Part shown: piece by piece, positions 50,140-60,224 of the stretch | How the letters are laid out: each line of letters starts with the position of its first letter | How positions within the stretch are numbered: position 1 is the first letter of the stretch | DNA from: Streptomyces aurantiacus | Lineage (GTDB): Bacteria > Actinomycetota > Actinomycetes > Streptomycetales > Streptomycetaceae | NCBI RefSeq assembly: GCF_001418335.1 | Contig: NZ_LIPP01000028.1 | Span: 18,473-82,472 of the forward strand | Length of the DNA: 64,000 bases | Reading direction: 5' to 3' | Made by a program: the position numbers and the translations under genes | The notes under the pieces: generated by a model | What the model was told of the DNA's origin: nothing | Seen by the model: only the letters and a program-made list of their open reading frames with translations | The model's database searches: none

Positions 50140-51225
50140 CTAGAAGTCGAAGTCGTCGACGTTGTCCTTGTTGAAGACGGTGGGCGGGCCGAGGATGACC
50201 TCGCCGTCCTTGCCGACCGTGTAGTCACCGAGCTCGCCGGCCTTGAACTTCTCGCCCTCGGCGCCGGTGATCTGACCGGACGCCAGGGCCGCCGCCGCGT
50301 ACGCGCCGAGGTAGCCGAGCTTCTTCGGGTCCCACAGCGAGAACTGCTCGACGGTGCCGTCCTTGACGTACTTCTTCATCTGGTTGGGCGTGCCGAGGCC
50401 GTTGACGACGACCTTGCCCTTGTACGAGGAGGAGCTGATGTAGCGGGCGGCGGCGGCAATGCCGACCGTGGTGGGCGAGATGATGCCCTTGAGCTTCGGG
50501 TACGCCTTCAGCAGGCCCTGGGTCTCCTGGAAGGACTTCTGGTCGTCGTCGTCACCGTAGGCGACCTTGACCAGCTTCATGTTCTTGTAGGCGGGCTTCT
50601 TCAGCTCGTCCTTCATGAAGTCGATCCAGGTGTTCTGGTTGGTCGCGTTCTGGGTGGCCGACAGGATCGCGATCTCGCCCTTGTTGCCGAGCTGCTTGGC
50701 GATGTGCTGGACCTGGCTGCGGCCGATTTCCTCGGAGCTGGCCTGGTTGATGAAGAGCTGGCGGCAGTCCTTGGCGGTGTCCGAGTCGTAGGCGACGACC
50801 TTGATGTTCTGCTTCATCGCGTTCTTCAGCGGGGTGCAGACCGCGTTGGGGTCGTTGGCCGCGATCAGGATGGCGTCCTGCCGCTGCTGGATCAGGGTGT
50901 TGATGTACGAGACCTGGGAGGAGGCGCTGGAGTCGGAGGGCCCGACCTCCTTGCCGGTGCCACCGAACTCCTTGGTGGCCGCGATGCCGGCGTCGTCGAC
51001 GATCTTCTCGTAGGGGTTGTTGATCTGCTTGGGCAGGAAGGCCAGCTTGAGGTCCTTCTTCAGCTCCGCGTCGGGGTTCGCCTTCGCGTTGCTGCCCTTG
51101 GACTTCGTGTCGCTCTTCGCGGAGTCCTTGGTGGTGCCGCTGCACCCGGCCAGGGTGATGGTGAGTGCGCAGACGGCGGAGGCGGCGGCGAGCACGCGGC
51201 CTCGGGTACGGGCGTGGAGTTGCAT
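50140..51225 (-). CDS. rhaS: Rhamnose ABC importer binding lipoprotein
   Basis: The 361-residue binding protein of the RbsB/type-I periplasmic-binding fold has lipobox LAGCSG (Cys28) and a Lys/Ser-rich linker (KDSAKSDTKSKGSNAKA). It belongs to the simple-sugar (CUT2) group, as expected for the RhaSTPQ importer. ATG 51225 is preferred over 51324, giving a proper lipoprotein signal peptide. Rhamnose specificity is inferred from the operon. Confidence 0.9.
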   Translation of the reverse strand: MQLHARTRGRVLAAASAVCALTITLAGCSGTTKDSAKSDTKSKGSNAKANPDAELKKDLKLAFLPKQINNPYEKIVDDAGIAATKEFGGTGKEVGPSDSSASSQVSYINTLIQQRQDAILIAANDPNAVCTPLKNAMKQNIKVVAYDSDTAKDCRQLFINQASSEEIGRSQVQHIAKQLGNKGEIAILSATQNATNQNTWIDFMKDELKKPAYKNMKLVKVAYGDDDDQKSFQETQGLLKAYPKLKGIISPTTVGIAAAARYISSSSYKGKVVVNGLGTPNQMKKYVKDGTVEQFSLWDPKKLGYLGAYAAAALASGQITGAEGEKFKAGELGDYTVGKDGEVILGPPTVFNKDNVDDFDF

Positions 51226-51277
51226 CAGGGTGCCTTTCAAGGACGTACGACGGTGTACGAGGTGGAAAAAGCGCGGC

Positions 51278-52288
51278 CTATGAAACGGGTTGTGAGGCTT
51301 TGGGACCCGGTGTCGTCGCGGCACGCCGATGTCGGCGTTCGGAGACCACGGAGACGATGCGCGGGGTCAGTACCGAGGCGATGAGGAGCAGCCCGGTGAC
51401 CACGACCTGGATCTCGCTGGAGATGTCGTTGAGGGTGAGCAGATTGCGCAGCAGCCCGATGAGCAGGACGCCGGCGACCGCGCCGCCGAGGGTGCCCTTG
51501 CCGCCGTCGAAGTCGATGCCGCCGAGCAGGACGGAGGCGATGACGACGAGTTCGAGACCGAGGCCGTTGTCGGCGCGGGCGCTTCCGTACCGCAGGGTGT
51601 AGACGATTCCGGCGAAGGAGGCGACCACTCCGGAGACGACGAACAGCGCCAGCTTGATGCGCTTGACCCGGATGCCGGCGAAATAGGCGGCGTCCTCCTG
51701 GGCGCCGATGGCGAACAGGGAGCGCCCGAAGCCGGTGCAGTGCAGCACCACCGCGGTGATCACCGCGAGCACGATGAACAGGGCGACCGGGTACGGGATG
51801 AACGTGCCGGGCACGGTCTCGGTGTACGTGGCCCACTGGGCGTACGTCTCCGGGAAGTCGGCGACGGCCTTGGTGCCGAGGACCACCGAGGCCAGGCCCC
51901 GGAAGAGGGCGAGGGTACCGATGGTGACGGCGAGGGAGGGCAGTCCGACGCGGGTGACCAGCCAGCCGTTGAGCAGTCCGCCGAGCGCGCCGACCAGCAG
52001 ACAGATCGGCACGACCATCTCGAAGGCGTAACCCGCGTCCCACAGCGAGCCCGCCAGGGCGCTGGACAGGCCCAGCATCGAGGCGACGGACAGGTCCACC
52101 TGCCCGGCGACGACCAGCAGGGTCATCGGCAGGGCGATCAGGGCGACTTCGGCGATGTCGTTGAGCGCGGCGGAGAGGTTGGCGGTTTCCGCGAAGCCCT
52201 CGGTGCTGCCGGTGCCGACGAGGAACACGGAGATCAGCAGGATGCCGACGACGCTGTCCCAGCGCAAGAACTTGGTGAGCGCGGTCAT
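51278..52288 (-). CDS. rhaQ: Rhamnose ABC importer permease 2
   Basis: A 336-residue CUT2-type permease (RbsC-like) with about ten helices and a conserved cytoplasmic loop. Its real start is ATG 52288 ([15 protein letters not shown]). The open frame upstream to 52579 is a read-through of the neighbouring gene. The start overlaps the upstream permease's stop by 4 bp. It forms the importer with the 52285 and 53328 genes. The rhaP/rhaQ naming of the two permeases is arbitrary. Confidence 0.87.
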   Translation of the reverse strand: MTALTKFLRWDSVVGILLISVFLVGTGSTEGFAETANLSAALNDIAEVALIALPMTLLVVAGQVDLSVASMLGLSSALAGSLWDAGYAFEMVVPICLLVGALGGLLNGWLVTRVGLPSLAVTIGTLALFRGLASVVLGTKAVADFPETYAQWATYTETVPGTFIPYPVALFIVLAVITAVVLHCTGFGRSLFAIGAQEDAAYFAGIRVKRIKLALFVVSGVVASFAGIVYTLRYGSARADNGLGLELVVIASVLLGGIDFDGGKGTLGGAVAGVLLIGLLRNLLTLNDISSEIQVVVTGLLLIASVLTPRIVSVVSERRHRRAATTPGPKASQPVS

Positions 52289-53331
52289 CGCCTGCTCCTC
52301 TTCCTCAGGGCGTTGGTGGTGCGGACCTGCACGAGACGGTCGGCGGTGATGGCGAGGATCAGCAGGGCGCCGGTGATGGCCTGCTCCCAGAAGGGGTCGA
52401 CCTTCAGGACGATCAGGGCGCCGGAGATGGTGGTGAGCAGCAGGGCGCCGAGCGCCGCGCCCCACACCGAGCCGACGCCGCCGGTGATCGCCACGCCGCC
52501 GACGACGACGGCGCTGACCACGGTGAGTTCCCAGCCGCTGGCCGCGTTGGCGACGACGGTGCCGAAGCGGGCGAGCCACAGCGCTCCGGCGAGGCCGGCG
52601 ATGGCGCCCGAGAACACGTAGGCGACGAGGACCCGGCGGCGGATCGGGATGCCGGCGAGCCGGGCGGCCTCGGGGCTCGACCCGATGGCGTACAGCTCAC
52701 GGCCGCTGCGGTAGGTCCGCAGGAAGTAGGCGGTGGCCGCGAGTACGGCGACCGAGATCAGCGGCAGGTAGGGGATGCCGAGGATGCTGCCGCTGCCGAG
52801 CGAGAGCACCGGGTCGGGCAGGTTGACGGCGTTGATCTGGCCGCCGTCCGCCAGGGCGTAGTCGATGCCCTGGACGACGTACAGCATGCCGAGGGTGACG
52901 ACCAGCGCGGGCACTTTGCCGATGCTGACGAGGGCGCCGCTGACGAGGCCGCACAGGGCTCCGATGGCGATGCCCAGGAGCATCACGGTCAGTGGTCCGT
53001 GGCTGGTGCCGGAGACGAAGTCGCCGCAGGTGAAGGCGGTAAGGCCGACGACGGAGCCGACCGACAGGTCGATGTTGCGGGTCGCCACGACGACGGACTG
53101 GCCGACGGCGAGGAGTACCAGGATCGAGGAGTTGAGCAGGAGGTCCTTGACGCCCTGGCTGTCCAGGAAGGAATGGTTGGTGAGCCAGGTGCCCAGGATC
53201 AGCAGGACGAGCGCGCCGCCGATGCTGAGCTCGCGGGCCCGGAAGACCGCGTCGACGAGATTGCGGGCGTCGCTCTTCTCCGGAGCCGGGGCGGCGGAGG
53301 GTTTTTCGAGTGCCGACAGTGCCGTCTTCAT
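52285..53331 (-). CDS. rhaP: Rhamnose ABC importer permease 1
   Basis: The 348-residue CUT2 permease has ten or more helices and the RbsC-like segment [16 protein letters not shown] 40-residue charged N-terminus precedes the first helix. ATG 53331 overlaps the ATPase stop by 4 bp. It heterodimerises with the 51278 permease in the rhamnose importer. Confidence 0.88.
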   Translation of the reverse strand: MKTALSALEKPSAAPAPEKSDARNLVDAVFRARELSIGGALVLLILGTWLTNHSFLDSQGVKDLLLNSSILVLLAVGQSVVVATRNIDLSVGSVVGLTAFTCGDFVSGTSHGPLTVMLLGIAIGALCGLVSGALVSIGKVPALVVTLGMLYVVQGIDYALADGGQINAVNLPDPVLSLGSGSILGIPYLPLISVAVLAATAYFLRTYRSGRELYAIGSSPEAARLAGIPIRRRVLVAYVFSGAIAGLAGALWLARFGTVVANAASGWELTVVSAVVVGGVAITGGVGSVWGAALGALLLTTISGALIVLKVDPFWEQAITGALLILAITADRLVQVRTTNALRKRSRR

Positions 53332-54854
53332 GCCGCCCTCTCCTTTCCGTTACGTCCTGTCGCCGCGGCCATCACGGATTCCTCGGTGGCCTCGGTGCGG
53401 GGGAGCTCGGCGACGAGCCGGCCCTCGTGCATGACGAGGACGCGGTCTGCCATGCCGAGGACTTCGGGCAGATCGGAGGAGACCATCAGCACGGCGAGCC
53501 CCTCCGCGGCGAGTGAGGAGAGCAGCCGGTGCACCTCGGCCTTGGTGCCGACGTCGATGCCGCGGGTGGGCTCGTCGACGATGAGCACGGAGGGCTCGGT
53601 GGCGAGCCACTTGGCGAGGACGACCTTCTGCTGGTTGCCGCCCGACAGGACGCCGACACTGTCGGACAGTTTGTTGTACTTGAGCTGCAGCTTGACCGAC
53701 CAGTCGGCAGCCCGGCCCTGTTCGAGCGAGCGGCGCACGAGCCCGCCCCTGCGGACCTGGTCGAGGCCGGTGAGGGCGATGTTGCGCTCGATGGACATCT
53801 CCATGACGAGCCCGCGCTGCCTGCGGTCCTCGGGGACGAGGGCGACGCCGGCGTCCATGGCGGCGGTGGGCGAGCCCACGGTGAGGCGCTTGCCGTCCAC
53901 GTGCACCTCGCCCGCGTCGGCACGGTCCACGCCGAAGACGGCCTGGACGACCTCGCTGCGTCCGGCGCCGACGAGTCCGGCCAGGGCCACGATCTCGCCG
54001 CGCCGCACGTCGAAGGAGACGTCCCGGAAGACGCCCTCCCGCGTCAGGCGCCGCACGGACAGCGCGGCTTCGCCGATCTCGGTCTGCTGCTTGGGGTAGA
54101 GCTCGCCGAGGTCGCGGCCGACCATCCGGCGGACGAGGTCGTCCTCGGTGAGGTCGCCGATCGGATCGGAGGAGATCCAGCGGCCGTCCCGCAGCGTCGT
54201 GACGCGCTGGCAGAGCTGGAAGATCTCCTCCAGCCGGTGCGAGATGAACAGCACCGCGGCGCCCTCGGCGCGCAGCGTCTCCACGACGGAGAAGAGACGC
54301 GCGGTCTCGCTGCCGGTGAGGGCGGCCGTGGGCTCGTCCATGATCAGTACGCGGGCGTCGAAGGAGAGCGCCTTGGCGATCTCGACGATCTGCTGGTCGG
54401 CGATGGACAGACCGCGCGCGGGCCGCTGCGGGTCGAGGGCGACGCCGAGCCGGGCCATCAGTTCCGCGGTGGCCGCGTGCACCGCCTTGCGGTCGATGCG
54501 GCCGAGCGCGCGGCGCGGCTGGCGGCCCATGAAGATGTTCTCGGCGATCGAGAGGTCGGGGAACAGCGTCGGTTCCTGGTAGATCACCGCGATTCCCGCG
54601 TCCCGGGCGTCGGCCGGGCCGTGGAAGGTGACAGGTGAGTCGTCGAGCAGCACCTGGCCGGTGTCCGGCCGGTGCACGCCCGCGAGCGTCTTGATGAGGG
54701 TGGACTTGCCCGCCCCGTTCTCCCCGGCGAGCGCATGGGCCTCGCCCGGGAAGAGCTGCAGCGAGACATCCTGCAGGGCCCGCACGGCACCGAAGGACTT
54801 GGAGACGTCCTTCAGGGCCAGGACAGGGGCCGGACCCGCGTCGGAGTCGTTCAT
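53328..54854 (-). CDS. rhaT: Rhamnose ABC importer ATPase (duplicated domain)
   Basis: A 508-residue CUT2-type ATPase with two nucleotide-binding halves. The first has Walker [10 protein letters not shown] and Walker B VLIMDEPT. The second half has a degenerate Walker A (GLVGAGRSE) but a complete signature LSGGNQQK and VLIVDEPT, as in RbsA/XylG. It is the first gene of the leftward operon, 274 bp from the rhaI start, and its promoter is in that divergent region. Confidence 0.92.
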   Translation of the reverse strand: MNDSDAGPAPVLALKDVSKSFGAVRALQDVSLQLFPGEAHALAGENGAGKSTLIKTLAGVHRPDTGQVLLDDSPVTFHGPADARDAGIAVIYQEPTLFPDLSIAENIFMGRQPRRALGRIDRKAVHAATAELMARLGVALDPQRPARGLSIADQQIVEIAKALSFDARVLIMDEPTAALTGSETARLFSVVETLRAEGAAVLFISHRLEEIFQLCQRVTTLRDGRWISSDPIGDLTEDDLVRRMVGRDLGELYPKQQTEIGEAALSVRRLTREGVFRDVSFDVRRGEIVALAGLVGAGRSEVVQAVFGVDRADAGEVHVDGKRLTVGSPTAAMDAGVALVPEDRRQRGLVMEMSIERNIALTGLDQVRRGGLVRRSLEQGRAADWSVKLQLKYNKLSDSVGVLSGGNQQKVVLAKWLATEPSVLIVDEPTRGIDVGTKAEVHRLLSSLAAEGLAVLMVSSDLPEVLGMADRVLVMHEGRLVAELPRTEATEESVMAAATGRNGKERAA

Positions 54855-54892
54855 GAGGGCTCCTCAACGTCGACGGTGTTGTCTCGACGTCG

Positions 54893-54948
54893 TGAAAGGT
54901 TTCAATGAGGTTTCACGGAAGCTAGACGCGACAGCCCGGCGGAGTCAA
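54893..54948 (-). promoter_or_regulatory. Leftward rhamnose promoter with LacI-type operator
   Basis: On the reverse strand TTGACT (54943-54948) and TAGCTT (54919-54924), 18 bp apart, form the promoter. Just downstream lies TGAAAGGTTTCA (54893-54904), a LacI-type palindrome. A second overlapping half site (TTTCA) follows. This matches the layout of the rightward promoter and implies coordinated repression. Confidence 0.75.
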
Positions 54949-55021
54949 TGGGTCTGAGTCCGAAACTTTCGCTGTTGGGTCATATAACGCCCCGGTCACG
55001 CGGCCCTCACCGCTCACCCCC

Positions 55022-55070
55022 TTGACAGCCCAGGTGGCCACGCCTAGCTTCACGGCGATGAAACGATTCA
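55022..55070 (+). promoter_or_regulatory. Rightward rhamnose promoter with LacI-type operator
   Basis: A consensus -35 TTGACA (55022-55027) and TAGCTT (55045-55050), 17 bp apart, precede the near-palindrome TGAAACGATTCA (55059-55070) at the expected transcription start. The CG centre and flanking TGAA/TTCA arms are typical of LacI operators. The LacI protein at 47048 is the likely repressor. Confidence 0.8.
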
Positions 55071-55128
55071 TACTTCTGTCGGCAAGCCACCCGCTTGACC
55101 GACCGAATGGCATACAGGAGCGCTGACG

Positions 55129-56307
55129 ATGACGAGCCGATCCGACGTTTCCGCCGTGAAGGCCGCCCTCAGGACCCAGGCCATCGAGACACCTTCATGG
55201 GCGTACGGGAACTCGGGGACCCGCTTCAAGGTGTTCGCGCAGCCCGGAGTCCCCCGTAATCCTTTCGAAAAGCTGGACGACGCGGCGAAGGTGCACGAGT
55301 TCACGGGGGCCGCGCCGACCGTGGCGCTGCACATCCCCTGGGACAGGGTCGAGGGCTCCGGCGGATACGCGAAGCTGGCGAAACACGCCGAGGAGCGCGG
55401 CCTGACCCTCGGCGCGATCAACTCCAACACCTTCCAGGACAACGACTACAAGCTGGGCAGCGTCTGCCACCCGGACGCGGCGGTGCGCCGCAAGGCCGTG
55501 GACCACCTGTTCGAATGCGTGGACATCATGGACGCCACGGGTTCGAAGGACCTGAAGCTGTGGTTCGCGGACGGCACGAACTATCCCGGCCAGGACGACC
55601 TCCGTGACCGCCAGGACCGCCTCGCCGAGGGTCTTGCCCGGGTGTACGAGCGGCTCGGGGACGACCAGCGGATGCTCCTTGAGTACAAGTTCTTCGAGCC
55701 GGCCTTCTACGCGACCGACGTGCCGGACTGGGGCACCGCGTACGCCCACTGCCTCAAGCTCGGCCCCAAGGCCCAGGTCGTCGTCGACACCGGGCACCAC
55801 GCGCCGGGCACCAACATCGAGTTCATCGTCGCCACGCTGCTGCGCGAGGGAAAGCTCGGCGCGTTCGACTTCAACTCACGGTTCTACGCGGACGACGACC
55901 TGATGGTGGGCGCCGCCGACCCCTTCCAGCTGTTCCGGATCATGTACGAGGTCATCCGGGGTGGCGGCCTCGCCTCGGACGTGGCGTTCATGCTCGACCA
56001 GTGCCACAACATCGAGGCGAAGATCCCGGCGATCATCCGCTCGGTGATGAACGTGCAGGAGGCCACGGCGAAGGCGCTCCTGGTGGACGGCGAGGCGCTG
56101 GCCGCCGCGCAGCGGGCCGGTGACGTGCTCGCCGCGAACGCGGTCGTCATGGACGCGTACAACACGGATGTGCGGCCGCTGGTCGCCGAGGTCCGGGAGG
56201 AGTCGGGGCTGCACCCCGACCCGATCGCGGCGTACCACGCCTCCGGCTGGGCGGGGAGGATCGCCGCGGAGCGGGTGGGAGGCGAGCAGGCGGGCTGGGG
56301 CGCGTAG
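55129..56307 (+). CDS. rhaI: L-rhamnose isomerase (RhaI type)
   Basis: A 392-residue TIM-barrel isomerase of the Pseudomonas/Bacillus-like RhaI family, which converts L-rhamnose to L-rhamnulose. The metal-binding and catalytic segments LEYKFFEPAFYATDVPDWGTAYAHC and VDTGHHAPGTNIEF are intact, and FNSRFYADDDLMVGAADPFQLF follows. ATG 55129 is preceded by ACAGGAGCGCTGACG. It is the first gene of the rightward operon, followed by two repeat elements and then rhaEW. Confidence 0.93.
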   Translation: MTSRSDVSAVKAALRTQAIETPSWAYGNSGTRFKVFAQPGVPRNPFEKLDDAAKVHEFTGAAPTVALHIPWDRVEGSGGYAKLAKHAEERGLTLGAINSNTFQDNDYKLGSVCHPDAAVRRKAVDHLFECVDIMDATGSKDLKLWFADGTNYPGQDDLRDRQDRLAEGLARVYERLGDDQRMLLEYKFFEPAFYATDVPDWGTAYAHCLKLGPKAQVVVDTGHHAPGTNIEFIVATLLREGKLGAFDFNSRFYADDDLMVGAADPFQLFRIMYEVIRGGGLASDVAFMLDQCHNIEAKIPAIIRSVMNVQEATAKALLVDGEALAAAQRAGDVLAANAVVMDAYNTDVRPLVAEVREESGLHPDPIAAYHASGWAGRIAAERVGGEQAGWGA

Positions 56308-56331
56308 TCGTTGCACTTGGCTCTGGCGGGG

Positions 56332-56512
56332 CTACTCGCCGTGGGACCGGAGGCCGGTGGCGGGCTGCGGGTCGTATGTGGCTGGTCGCGCCGTTCCCCG
56401 CGCCCCCCGGCCGGGGCCGAGCCTCGGCGGCCTCCTCGCCGTTGGGGCGGAGGGCGGTGGCCGGGTGGCCGTCGTATGTGGCTGGTCGCGCCGTTCCCCG
56501 CGCCCCTCACGG
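56332..56512 (+). repeat. Two 100-bp-spaced repeat units between rhaI and rhaEW
   Basis: Two similar units (about 56332-56408 and 56432-56512) each end in GTCGTATGTGGCTGGTCGCG followed by CCGTTCCCCGCGCCCC. They are related to the 8491 element but with GCCGTTCC. The second ends in a small GCCCC/GGGGC hairpin. They occupy most of the 248-bp gap within the operon. Confidence 0.75.
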
Positions 56513-56555
56513 GGCACGAGCATTTGTTCACACTCTCTCTTTAAGGACCAGGTAC

Positions 56556-58595
56556 ATGGCACCCCATCCCGAAGCCGCTGCTCTGTTGGGTCGGTCCAAT
56601 CGGCTTGGCGTCGATCCTCGTAACACCAACTACGCGGGCGGCAACACCTCCGCGAAGGGCACCGACACCGACCCCGTGACCGGCGGTGACGTCGAGTTGA
56701 TGTGGGTCAAGGGGTCGGGGGGCGACCTCGGCACCCTGACCGAGGGCGGGCTCGCCGTGCTGCGGCTCGACCGGCTGCTCGCCCTCAAGGACGTCTACCC
56801 GGGCGTCGAGCGCGAGGACGAGATGGTCGCCGCGTTCGACTACTGCCTGCACGGGAAGGGTGGCGCGGCACCGTCCATCGACACCGCCATGCACGGGCTC
56901 GTGGACGCCGCGCATGTGGATCACCTGCACCCCGACTCCGGGATCGCGCTCGCCTGCGCGGCCGACGGGGAGAAGCTGACCGCCGAGTGCTTCGGGGACA
57001 GTGTCGTGTGGGTGCCGTGGCGGCGGCCGGGCTTCCAGCTCGGTCTCGACATCGCCGCCGTCAAGGAGGCCAACCCGCAGGCGATCGGCTGTGTCCTCGG
57101 CGGGCACGGCATCACCGCCTGGGGCGACACCGCCGAGGAGTGCGAGCGCAACTCGCTGCACATCATCCGTACCGCCGAGAGGTTCCTCGTCGAGCGCGGG
57201 AAGGCCGAGCCCTTCGGCCCCGTACTGGAGGGATACGCGGCCCTCGGTGACGCCGAGCGGCGGGAGCGGGCCGCGGCGCTCGCCCCCGTTGTCCGGTCGC
57301 TGGCTTCGCAGGACCGGCCCCAGGTCGGCCACTTCACCGACTCCGAGGTCGTCCTCGACTTCCTCGCGAGCGCCGAGCACCCGCGGCTCGCCGCCCTCGG
57401 CACCTCCTGCCCCGACCACTTCCTCCGTACGAAGGTCAGGCCGCTCGTCCTCGACCTGCCGCCGACGTCGTCGCTGGACGAGGCGGTCGCGCGGCTGAAG
57501 GAGCTGCACACCGAGTACCGCGAGGAGTACGCCGCCTACTACCAGCGGCATGCCCTGCCCGACTCCCCCGCGATGCGCGGCGCCGATCCGGCGATCGTGC
57601 TCGTTCCCGGGGTCGGCATGTTCTCCTTCGGCAAGGACAAGCAGACCGCGCGCGTGGCCGGCGAGTTCTACGTCAACGCGATCAACGTGATGCGCGGCGC
57701 GGAGTCCGTCTCGACGTACGCGCCGATCGAGGAGTCCGAGAAGTTCCGCATCGAGTACTGGGCCCTCGAAGAGGCCAAGCTCCGGCGGATGCCCGCGCCC
57801 AAGCCGCTCGCCACGCGGGTCGCGCTCGTGACGGGCGCCGGCAGCGGTATCGGCAAGGCGATCGCCGAACGGCTCGTCGCCGAGGGCGCCTGTGTCGTGA
57901 TCGCGGACCTCGACGCGGAGAACGCGGCCGAGGTCGCCACCGCGCTCGGCGGTCCCGACAAGGCCGTCGCCGTCACCGTCGACGTGACTTCCGAGGAGCA
58001 GATCGCCGAGGCCTTCAAGGCGGCGGTCCTCGCCTTCGGCGGCGTCGACCTGGTCGTCAACAACGCCGGCATCTCCATCTCCAAGCCGCTCCTGGAGACC
58101 ACGGCGAAGGACTGGGACCTCCAGCACGACATCATGGCCCGCGGCTCCTTCCTCGTCTCGCGCGAGGCGGCCCGGGTGATGATCGCGCAGGAACTCGGCG
58201 GGGACGTCATCTACATCGCGTCCAAGAACGCCGTGTTCGCCGGTCCGAACAACATCGCCTACTCGGCCACGAAGGCCGACCAGGCCCATCAGGTGCGGTT
58301 GCTCGCCGCCGAGCTGGGCGAGCACGGCATCCGGGTCAACGGCATCAACCCCGACGGCGTCGTCCGCGGTTCGGGGATCTTCGCGGGCGGCTGGGGCGCC
58401 CAGCGCGCGGCCACCTACGGCATCGAGGAGGAGAAGCTCGGCGAGTTCTACGCCCAGCGGACCATCCTCAAGCGCGAGGTCCTCCCCGAGCACGTCGCGA
58501 ACGCCGTGTTCGCCCTGACGGGCGGCGACCTCACCCACACCACCGGACTGCACGTCCCGGTCGACGCCGGTGTCGCCGCCGCGTTCCTCCGATGA
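56556..58595 (+). CDS. rhaEW: Bifunctional rhamnulose-1-phosphate aldolase/lactaldehyde dehydrogenase
   Basis: A 679-residue fusion. Residues about 15-270 are a class II aldolase (HVDHLHPDSGIALACA and LGGHGITAWG supply Zn-binding His residues), which splits rhamnulose-1-phosphate to DHAP and L-lactaldehyde. Residues about 420-679 are an SDR with TGAGSGIGKAIAERL and YSATKA, which would oxidise lactaldehyde to L-lactate. ATG 56556 is preceded by AAGGACCAGGTAC. The frame open from 56376 is not used, because it runs through the repeats. Its stop overlaps the kinase start by 4 bp. The dehydrogenase assignment follows the named fusion family. Confidence 0.9.
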   Translation: MAPHPEAAALLGRSNRLGVDPRNTNYAGGNTSAKGTDTDPVTGGDVELMWVKGSGGDLGTLTEGGLAVLRLDRLLALKDVYPGVEREDEMVAAFDYCLHGKGGAAPSIDTAMHGLVDAAHVDHLHPDSGIALACAADGEKLTAECFGDSVVWVPWRRPGFQLGLDIAAVKEANPQAIGCVLGGHGITAWGDTAEECERNSLHIIRTAERFLVERGKAEPFGPVLEGYAALGDAERRERAAALAPVVRSLASQDRPQVGHFTDSEVVLDFLASAEHPRLAALGTSCPDHFLRTKVRPLVLDLPPTSSLDEAVARLKELHTEYREEYAAYYQRHALPDSPAMRGADPAIVLVPGVGMFSFGKDKQTARVAGEFYVNAINVMRGAESVSTYAPIEESEKFRIEYWALEEAKLRRMPAPKPLATRVALVTGAGSGIGKAIAERLVAEGACVVIADLDAENAAEVATALGGPDKAVAVTVDVTSEEQIAEAFKAAVLAFGGVDLVVNNAGISISKPLLETTAKDWDLQHDIMARGSFLVSREAARVMIAQELGGDVIYIASKNAVFAGPNNIAYSATKADQAHQVRLLAAELGEHGIRVNGINPDGVVRGSGIFAGGWGAQRAATYGIEEEKLGEFYAQRTILKREVLPEHVANAVFALTGGDLTHTTGLHVPVDAGVAAAFLR

Positions 58596-60055
58596 CGAAC
58601 GTGACCCGCCGGGCGGCTGTGAAGTCGTACGCCGCGGTCGACCTCGGCGCGTCCAGCGGGCGCGTCATGGTCGGCCGCGTGGGCCCCGACTCGCTGGACC
58701 TGACGGAGGCGCACCGCTTCCCGAACCGGCCGGTGCGCACCCCCGAAGGACTGCGCTGGGACATCCTCGCGCTGTACGCGGGGGTCCTCGACGGGCTGCG
58801 CGCGGCCGGGCACGTCGACTCGGTCGGCATCGACAGCTGGGCCGTGGACTACGGCCTGCTCGACGCCGACGGGGCGCTGCTCGGCAACCCGGCGCACTAC
58901 CGGGACCCCCGCACGCAGGGCGTCGCGGAGCAGGTGTGGGCCACCGTGCCCGCCGCCGAGCTGTACGCGGCCACCGGACTCCAGTACGCCCCCTTCAACA
59001 CGCTGTACCAGCTGGTGGCGGCCCGCTCCACGGCCCAACTGGCCCACGCGAAGCGGCTGCTCCTCATCCCCGACCTGCTGGCGTACTGGCTCACGGGCGA
59101 GGCGGGCACGGAGCTCACCAACGCCTCCACGACCCAGCTGATCGACCCACGCACCGGCGACTGGTCGTACGACGTCGCGGCGCGCCTCGGCATCGACCTG
59201 GAGCTGTTCGCACCGCTGCGGCGGCCCGGCGACCCGGCCGGTCTGCTGCGGCAGAGCGTCCTGGAGGAGACCGGGCTGACCGGTCCGGTACCGGTGACGA
59301 CGGTCGGCTCCCACGACACCGCCTCGGCGGTCGCCGCCGTCCCGGCCGCGGGCGAGCGGTTCGCGTACATCTGCACCGGCACCTGGTCCCTCGCGGGCCT
59401 GGAGCTGACGGCACCCGTCCTCACCGAGGCGAGCCGCGCGGCGAACTTCACCAACGAACTGGGCCTGGACGGCACGGTCCGCTACCTGCGGAACATCATG
59501 GGGCTCTGGCTGCTCCAGGAGTGCGTACGGGAATGGGGGCACCCCGACCTGGGAGAGCTGCTGTCGGCCGCCGCCGAGGTGCCGGCGCTGCGGTCCGTGG
59601 TGGACGCGGGCGACGCGGCGTTCCTGGCCCCCGGCCGGATGCCGTCCCGGATCGCCGACGCCTGCCGGGAGTCGGGGCAGCCCGTGCCCGGGTCCCGGGC
59701 CGAGATCACCCGCTGCATCCTCGACTCGCTGGCGCTCGCCCACCGCCGGGCGGTCTTCGAGGCACAGGAGCTGGCCGGCCACCCGGTCGACGTCGTGCAC
59801 ATCGTCGGCGGGGGCGCCCGCAACGCCCTGCTGTGCCGGCTCACGGCCGACGCCTGCGGGCTGCCCGTGGTGGCGGGCCCGGCGGAGGCGGCGGCACTGG
59901 GCAACGTCCTGGTGCAGGCGCGGGCCCACGGCCAGGTCGGCGACCGCGCGGAGATGCGCGAACTCCTGTCCCGTACCCAGCCACTGACCCGCTACGAGCC
60001 ACAGGGCACCACGGCGACCTGGCAGGCAGCCGAGGACCGCCTGACCGCCCGATGA
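58592..60055 (+). CDS. rhaB: Rhamnulokinase
   Basis: A 487-residue FGGY-family kinase that phosphorylates L-rhamnulose at C1 with ATP. The phosphate loop AAVDLGASSGRVMVG is near residue 14. Gly-rich GTWSLAGLEL and VGGGARNALLCRLTADACG carry the ATP-binding motifs, and Asp in VGIDSWAVDYGL is the catalytic-base region. ATGA overlap with rhaEW shows translational coupling. All parts of the FGGY fold are present. Confidence 0.93.
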   Translation: MTNVTRRAAVKSYAAVDLGASSGRVMVGRVGPDSLDLTEAHRFPNRPVRTPEGLRWDILALYAGVLDGLRAAGHVDSVGIDSWAVDYGLLDADGALLGNPAHYRDPRTQGVAEQVWATVPAAELYAATGLQYAPFNTLYQLVAARSTAQLAHAKRLLLIPDLLAYWLTGEAGTELTNASTTQLIDPRTGDWSYDVAARLGIDLELFAPLRRPGDPAGLLRQSVLEETGLTGPVPVTTVGSHDTASAVAAVPAAGERFAYICTGTWSLAGLELTAPVLTEASRAANFTNELGLDGTVRYLRNIMGLWLLQECVREWGHPDLGELLSAAAEVPALRSVVDAGDAAFLAPGRMPSRIADACRESGQPVPGSRAEITRCILDSLALAHRRAVFEAQELAGHPVDVVHIVGGGARNALLCRLTADACGLPVVAGPAEAAALGNVLVQARAHGQVGDRAEMRELLSRTQPLTRYEPQGTTATWQAAEDRLTAR

Positions 60056-60080
60056 CAAAAGTTCCCGCCCCCGGCACCGG

Positions 60081-60128
60081 CGCGCCCCGAAAGGGGCGCG
60101 GGGAACTGCGCGACCAGCCACACCCGAC
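60081..60128 (-). repeat. Dispersed element copy with a perfect GAAA-loop hairpin
   Basis: CGCGCCCC-GAAA-GGGGCGCG (60081-60100) is an 8-bp stem with a tetraloop, followed by the reverse element GGGGAACTGCGCGACCAGCC. It lies 25 bp after rhaB, in the gap before lutA, and could act as a terminator or processing site. Confidence 0.75.
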
Positions 60129-60224
60129 CCGCAGCCAACACTCAACAGTCACCGCCGCTCATTCCGGCCAAGCCCAGCGCCGCGTACCGTGCAGTCATCC
60201 GACCACCAACCCCAAGGAGCCGCG

